A stretch of 64,000 nucleotides of DNA from Pedobacter sp. ISL-64. GTDB taxonomy: Bacteria > Bacteroidota > Bacteroidia > Sphingobacteriales > Sphingobacteriaceae. Both the position numbers and the translations under genes were made by a program. The DNA lies in assembly GCF_018613605.1 (NCBI RefSeq), contig NZ_JAGGPU010000010.1, forward strand, positions 371,946 to 435,945, given 5' to 3'. A model generated the notes under the pieces. That model did not search any database. It saw nothing but the letters and a program-made list of their open reading frames with translations, and had not been told where the DNA came from. Position 1 is the first letter of the stretch. Every line of letters begins with the position of its first letter. Shown piece by piece: positions 61,072 through 64,000 of this stretch.

Positions 61072-61619
61072 TGGAAATCGAGCAAACAGGATTAAAAGAC
61101 TGTCTGATTATTAAACCAAAGATATTTGAAGATCCAAGAGGCTATTTTTTCGAAAGCTTCAACAGGAATACCTTCGAAGAGAAAACAGGTATGTCTGGTA
61201 ATTTTGTTCAAGATAACCAGTCGTTTTCTTCCTACGGTGTAATTAGGGGGCTACATGCTCAAGCCGGAGAATTTGCGCAGGCTAAATTAGTGAGTGTAAT
61301 TAAAGGCGAAGTTTTGGATGTTGCGATAGACGCCCGCCCCGATTCGCAAACTTATGGAAAACATTTTTCGATTAAACTCAATGCTAAAAACAAATTACAA
61401 GTATATATTCCGAGAGGATTTGTACATGGCTTTTCGGTATTGAGCGAAACAGCAGAATTTTTATATAAATGCGATAATTTTTTTAATAAGGCCTCAGAAA
61501 TCGGTGTAATTTATAATGATAGGGATTTGAATATCGATTGGTTAATTCCAGAAAGAGATAGGGCTATTTCTGATAAAGACCTTCTTTTAAAACCCTTTTC
61601 AGCTTTACAGCACCTATGA
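61071..61619 (+). CDS. rfbC: dTDP-4-dehydrorhamnose 3,5-epimerase
   Basis: 182 residues. Cupin-fold epimerase: DPRGYFFESFNRNTFEEKTG start, NQSFSSYGVIRGLHAQ (His catalytic, normally RGLHxQ), VDVAIDARPDSQTYGKH-type section, IPRGFVHGFSVLSETAEFLYKCDN (Tyr base). Start overlaps the rfbB stop (TAATG). Third enzyme of the pathway; the fourth gene follows with a 4 bp overlap. Confidence 0.95.
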   Translation: MEIEQTGLKDCLIIKPKIFEDPRGYFFESFNRNTFEEKTGMSGNFVQDNQSFSSYGVIRGLHAQAGEFAQAKLVSVIKGEVLDVAIDARPDSQTYGKHFSIKLNAKNKLQVYIPRGFVHGFSVLSETAEFLYKCDNFFNKASEIGVIYNDRDLNIDWLIPERDRAISDKDLLLKPFSALQHL

Positions 61620-62479
61620 GCAAGATATTGGTAATTGGTGCCGGCGGGCAATTGGGCCAATGTTTAAAGACTGTTGCTGAACGTAGGGGGATTACTGAAA
61701 TTGTTTCCCCGGCCGAGCAGGATGCCAATATTTTGGATGAATCTGGTTTGAATGATCTGTTAGCTGCAACGCGACCTGCTTTTGTAATTAACTGTGCCGC
61801 TTATACTGCTGTAGATAAAGCAGAAGATGAAGTTGAGCTGGCTAAAGCCATTAACGAAACAGGTGCCGGATACTTAGCCTCAGCTTGTTTAGTAAATCGG
61901 GCAACACTTATACACGTTTCTACCGATTTCGTTTTCAAAGGAAATGAAGTTAAATTGCTAAAAGAAGATGATCAAGCTGAGCCAATCAATGTTTATGGTG
62001 TAACCAAATTAGATGGAGAAAAAGTAGTTGTTTCAACACTGCCTGCTCACTATATTATCCGCACCAGTTGGTTATATTCTGAATATGCCAACAATTTTGT
62101 AAAAACCATGCTTAAACTTGGTTCCGAGCGTGATGAACTGAATATCATTGCCGATCAGGTGGGTACACCAACCTACGCGATTGATCTGGCAAATGCCATT
62201 TTTGATATTATAAGTTCTTCATCCGCCGCTTATGGCGTTTATCATTATAGCAATGAAGGTGTAACCTCATGGTTCGATTTTGCAAAGGCGATTTTTGATA
62301 TCAGCCAAACTACAGTAAAAGTAAATCCTATTCTAGGTTCTGCTTACCCAACTAAAGCTACACGACCTGCATTTTCGGTGATGGATAAATCTAAAATAAA
62401 ACATACATTTAATATCGAAATTCCTTATTGGAGAGATAGTTTGGTGGAGTGTATAAAACAAATTAATAAATTGAAGTAA
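61616..62479 (+). CDS. rfbD: dTDP-4-dehydrorhamnose reductase
   Basis: 287 residues. Rossmann motif LVIGAGGQLGQCLK (about 5-18), INCAAYTAVDKAEDE, VSTDFVFKG, YGVTKLDGEKVV (Tyr-x3-Lys catalytic) and RTSWLYSEYANNFVKTML are standard for RmlD. It makes dTDP-L-rhamnose from the epimerised keto sugar with NAD(P)H. Start overlaps rfbC by 4 bp (ATGA). Confidence 0.95.
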   Translation: MSKILVIGAGGQLGQCLKTVAERRGITEIVSPAEQDANILDESGLNDLLAATRPAFVINCAAYTAVDKAEDEVELAKAINETGAGYLASACLVNRATLIHVSTDFVFKGNEVKLLKEDDQAEPINVYGVTKLDGEKVVVSTLPAHYIIRTSWLYSEYANNFVKTMLKLGSERDELNIIADQVGTPTYAIDLANAIFDIISSSSAAYGVYHYSNEGVTSWFDFAKAIFDISQTTVKVNPILGSAYPTKATRPAFSVMDKSKIKHTFNIEIPYWRDSLVECIKQINKLK

Positions 62480-62545
62480 TACAGATGTTGAGATAGAGCC
62501 ATTCGTCTCAAATCTAATGTCTCAAATCTCAAATCTAATTCTAAT

Positions 62546-63406
62546 ATGAAAGGTATAATCTTAGCTGGTGGCAGCGGAACCCGTTTGCATCCTTTAACTT
62601 TGGCTTGTAGTAAACAGATGATGCCGGTTTACGATAAACCGATGATCTATTATCCGCTATCTACCTTAATGTTGGCTGGGATAAAAGAAATTCTGATTAT
62701 CTCTACCCCACACGATCTCCCGAATTTTGAGAAATTATTGGGTGATGGGACTACATTGGGCTGTAAATTTAGTTATGCAGTGCAGGCAGAGCCTAATGGT
62801 TTAGCACAGGCTTTTGTGATCGGTGAGGAGTTTATTGGAAAAGATAAAGTTGCGCTAGTTCTGGGCGATAATATCTTCTATGGTGATGGAATGGTTAAAT
62901 TATTACAAGCGAGTGCTGATCCTGATGGGGGGGTGGTATTTGCCTATCAGGTTTCAGATCCTGAACGTTACGGCGTAGTTGAGTTCGATGCAAATAAAAA
63001 AGCTATCTCAATCGAAGAGAAACCTGTTCAACCCAAATCAGACTACGCAGTACCAGGTTTATATTTTTATGATAACGAGGTGGTAGAAATTGCAAAAAAT
63101 ATTAAAGCTTCGCCCCGTGGAGAATACGAAATTACTGATGTAAACCGCATCTACTTAGAGCGTGGTAAATTAAAAGTAGGTGTATTAAGCCGTGGTACAG
63201 CCTGGCTGGATACCGGAACTTTTACCTCTTTAATGCAGGCAGGGCAATTTGTACAGATTATCGAAGAACGGCAAGGTTTAAAGATAGGCTGTATTGAAGA
63301 AATTGCCTATCGTATGGGCTTTATAGATGCAGAACAGCTTAAGGCTATCGCTACGCCTCTGGTTAAGAGTGGTTATGGCAGTTACCTGTTGAAACAGATT
63401 AAGTAA
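62546..63406 (+). CDS. rfbA: Glucose-1-phosphate thymidylyltransferase
   Basis: 286 residues. First step of the pathway, making dTDP-glucose from dTTP and glucose 1-phosphate. Motifs GIILAGGSGTRLHPLTLACSKQMMPVYDKPM (about 3-33), ALVLGDNIFYGDGM and GTAWLDTGTF are typical of RmlA. Separated from rfbD by 66 bp that includes a short run of TCTCAAATCT direct repeats (62507-62538). Likely still the same transcript. Confidence 0.95.
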   Translation: MKGIILAGGSGTRLHPLTLACSKQMMPVYDKPMIYYPLSTLMLAGIKEILIISTPHDLPNFEKLLGDGTTLGCKFSYAVQAEPNGLAQAFVIGEEFIGKDKVALVLGDNIFYGDGMVKLLQASADPDGGVVFAYQVSDPERYGVVEFDANKKAISIEEKPVQPKSDYAVPGLYFYDNEVVEIAKNIKASPRGEYEITDVNRIYLERGKLKVGVLSRGTAWLDTGTFTSLMQAGQFVQIIEERQGLKIGCIEEIAYRMGFIDAEQLKAIATPLVKSGYGSYLLKQIK

Positions 63407-63426
63407 GAAGTTCGGCCTCCTCGTAT

Positions 63427-63520
63427 CGTCATTGCGAGAAGGCTTCTTCAGCCAGCGAAGCAATCTTTATAGCTGATCACTACATGAAAGATTGCTTCGT
63501 CGTTCCTCCTCGCAATGACG
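63427..63520. repeat. Palindromic element of a related type
   Basis: CGTCATTGCGAGAAGGCTTC at the left and CTCCTCGCAATGACG at the right, with GAAGCAATCTTTATAGCTGAT and ATGAAAGATTGCTTCG inside. Same layout as the REP-like copies (CGTCAT ends) but different internal sequence, the type seen in many bacterial genomes as a CGTCATTGCGAG element. It may also terminate the rfb transcript. Confidence 0.75.
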
Positions 63521-63608
63521 ATCTTTCTATAGGGATCTGTCAAGGATAATTATTGCGGAATATCAATATAAACGATATGGTTTTAAGGGATGAATAGCCT
63601 CCGCTCAT

Positions 63609-63704
63609 CGTCATTTCGACCGCAGCGGAGAAATCTTTTAAATTTGATTTCAATAACTTGGTACAAAGATCTCTCCATTTCGCGGCGCTACAGTCGAGAT
63701 GACG
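63609..63704. repeat. REP-like palindromic element, copy 6
   Basis: CGTCATTTCGACCGCAGCGG at the left and GCGCTACAGTCGAGATGACG at the right, with GGAGAAATCTTTTAAATT and CAAAGATCTCTCCATTTCG inside. Close to copy 4 (34275-34355). Confidence 0.85.
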
Positions 63705-63926
63705 ACCATTCTATTGGATTCTGTCAATGGTGTTGCGTAGAGAATGAACTTTGCAAGTATACTGCAATTATTTTGCCATATAAGTTCATATAAGCATTAC
63801 CCCCACCTAATCTGTGCCCTTCGCGCTTTCTCTTTGTGTCCTTTGTGGTTAAAAGCCTCACACCCTCATGAATCGGATTAAAGCTTTCTTGATTTATCTT
63901 ATCTTTGCCAATCACCGAAAGAAAAC

Positions 63927-64000
63927 ATGAATACACAAAAGCAGATTGCCGTTATTGGTTTAGGTTATGTTGGGCTACCGCTAGCGATAGAATTTGCTAA
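63927..64000 (+). CDS. Nucleotide-sugar dehydrogenase, N-terminal start only
   Basis: Only the first 24 codons are inside the window. They encode MNTQKQIAVIGLGYVGLPLA and a little more, and the IGLGYVGLPLAIEFA string is the NAD-binding start of the UDP-glucose/GDP-mannose dehydrogenase family (UDP-GlcNAc or UDP-Glc 6-dehydrogenase type). It is 520 bp downstream of rfbA and probably opens the rest of a surface-polysaccharide cluster. The substrate cannot be told from this fragment. Confidence 0.85.
   Translation, partial: MNTQKQIAVIGLGYVGLPLAIEFA

Larger units (their letters stand above)
63407..63926. other. Intergenic region after rfbA with two repeat elements
   Basis: 520 bp with the REP-like elements at 63427-63520 and 63609-63704, and flanking GGGATCTGTCAAGG and GGATTCTGTCAATGG that also flank other copies. 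The final 200 bp contains short open frames with no gene-like features and probably the promoter for the next gene. Confidence 0.6.

Noticed and set aside
63590..63936. Short frames on both strands right of rfbA
   Set aside because: They cross REP-like elements and the start of the dehydrogenase gene and show no gene-like composition.

Overview
The window looks like a chromosomal segment from a low-GC member of the Bacteroidota, most likely Pedobacter or a close relative in the Sphingobacteriaceae. The evidence is the large number of lineage-restricted conserved genes (DUF2480, DUF3109, DUF6427, DUF4834, DUF4476 and DUF6702-type proteins, GbsR-type regulator, YwbE), the many lipoprotein signal peptides, the near absence of strong Shine-Dalgarno sequences, and Bacteroidota-type promoters of the form TTTG-N20-TAnnTTTG (clearest before the NlpC/P60 gene at 6164-6195). 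The genus is an inference. I saw no rRNA, tRNA, CRISPR array, intact insertion sequence or prophage.

Layout. 1-5767 (mostly minus strand): a DUF418 membrane protein cut by the left edge, a DUF885 lipoprotein peptidase, and the E2 and E1-alpha subunits of pyruvate dehydrogenase. 6264-14250: an NlpC/P60 wall hydrolase, a CapA-like lipoprotein, two small membrane proteins, an M13 peptidase, an SPFH protein and a Tsp/Prc-type S41 protease. 14521-19957: a cyanophycin locus, with a TPR protein, an isoaspartyl peptidase and cyanophycinase on the minus strand and cyanophycin synthetase divergent from them; together these can make and fully break down an Asp/Arg storage polymer. 20160-24544: a ferritin-like DUF2383 protein and a small surface-polysaccharide group (flippase, two methyltransferase-like proteins, glycosyltransferase). 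24623-31026 (minus strand): mixed small genes including a lipoprotein with three HGxxxHxC repeats, DinB, a HAD nucleotidase, a small phosphatase, Upp and a polysaccharide-deacetylase-like protein that appears to have lost its catalytic residues.

31284-39997 is mostly plus strand: HupE/UreJ-like protein, M1 peptidase, a minus-strand AAA/DUF4143 ATPase, UvrB, a DUF3472 protein, YwbE and a DUF4834 protein. 40427-44925 holds an NTF2-like protein, an SRPBCC / TIGR01777 epimerase / DCC-thioredoxin group with a GbsR-type regulator upstream, and an alginate-lyase-family enzyme. 45056-59051 is plus strand: YfhO, a 31-residue membrane microprotein, an LpxH-like phosphoesterase with a glycosyltransferase, DUF6427, then CoaX, an outer-membrane protein, LptC, a PpiD-like chaperone/isomerase, DUF2480, DUF3108 and DUF3109. 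This is a cell-envelope biogenesis stretch. 60019 to the right edge is the dTDP-L-rhamnose operon rfbBCDA followed by the start of a nucleotide-sugar dehydrogenase, probably the beginning of a surface-polysaccharide cluster.

Between genes there is a conspicuous repeat load: at least six copies of a roughly 80-105 bp REP-like palindromic element with CGTCATTTCGA-type ends, related shorter elements, a roughly 250 bp imperfect tandem repeat (50329-50840), an inverted repeat between lptC and the PpiD-like gene, and a 1 kb region (59052-60018) that contains the 5' stub of a DUF6266-type gene and a cluster of GGTTACC motifs.
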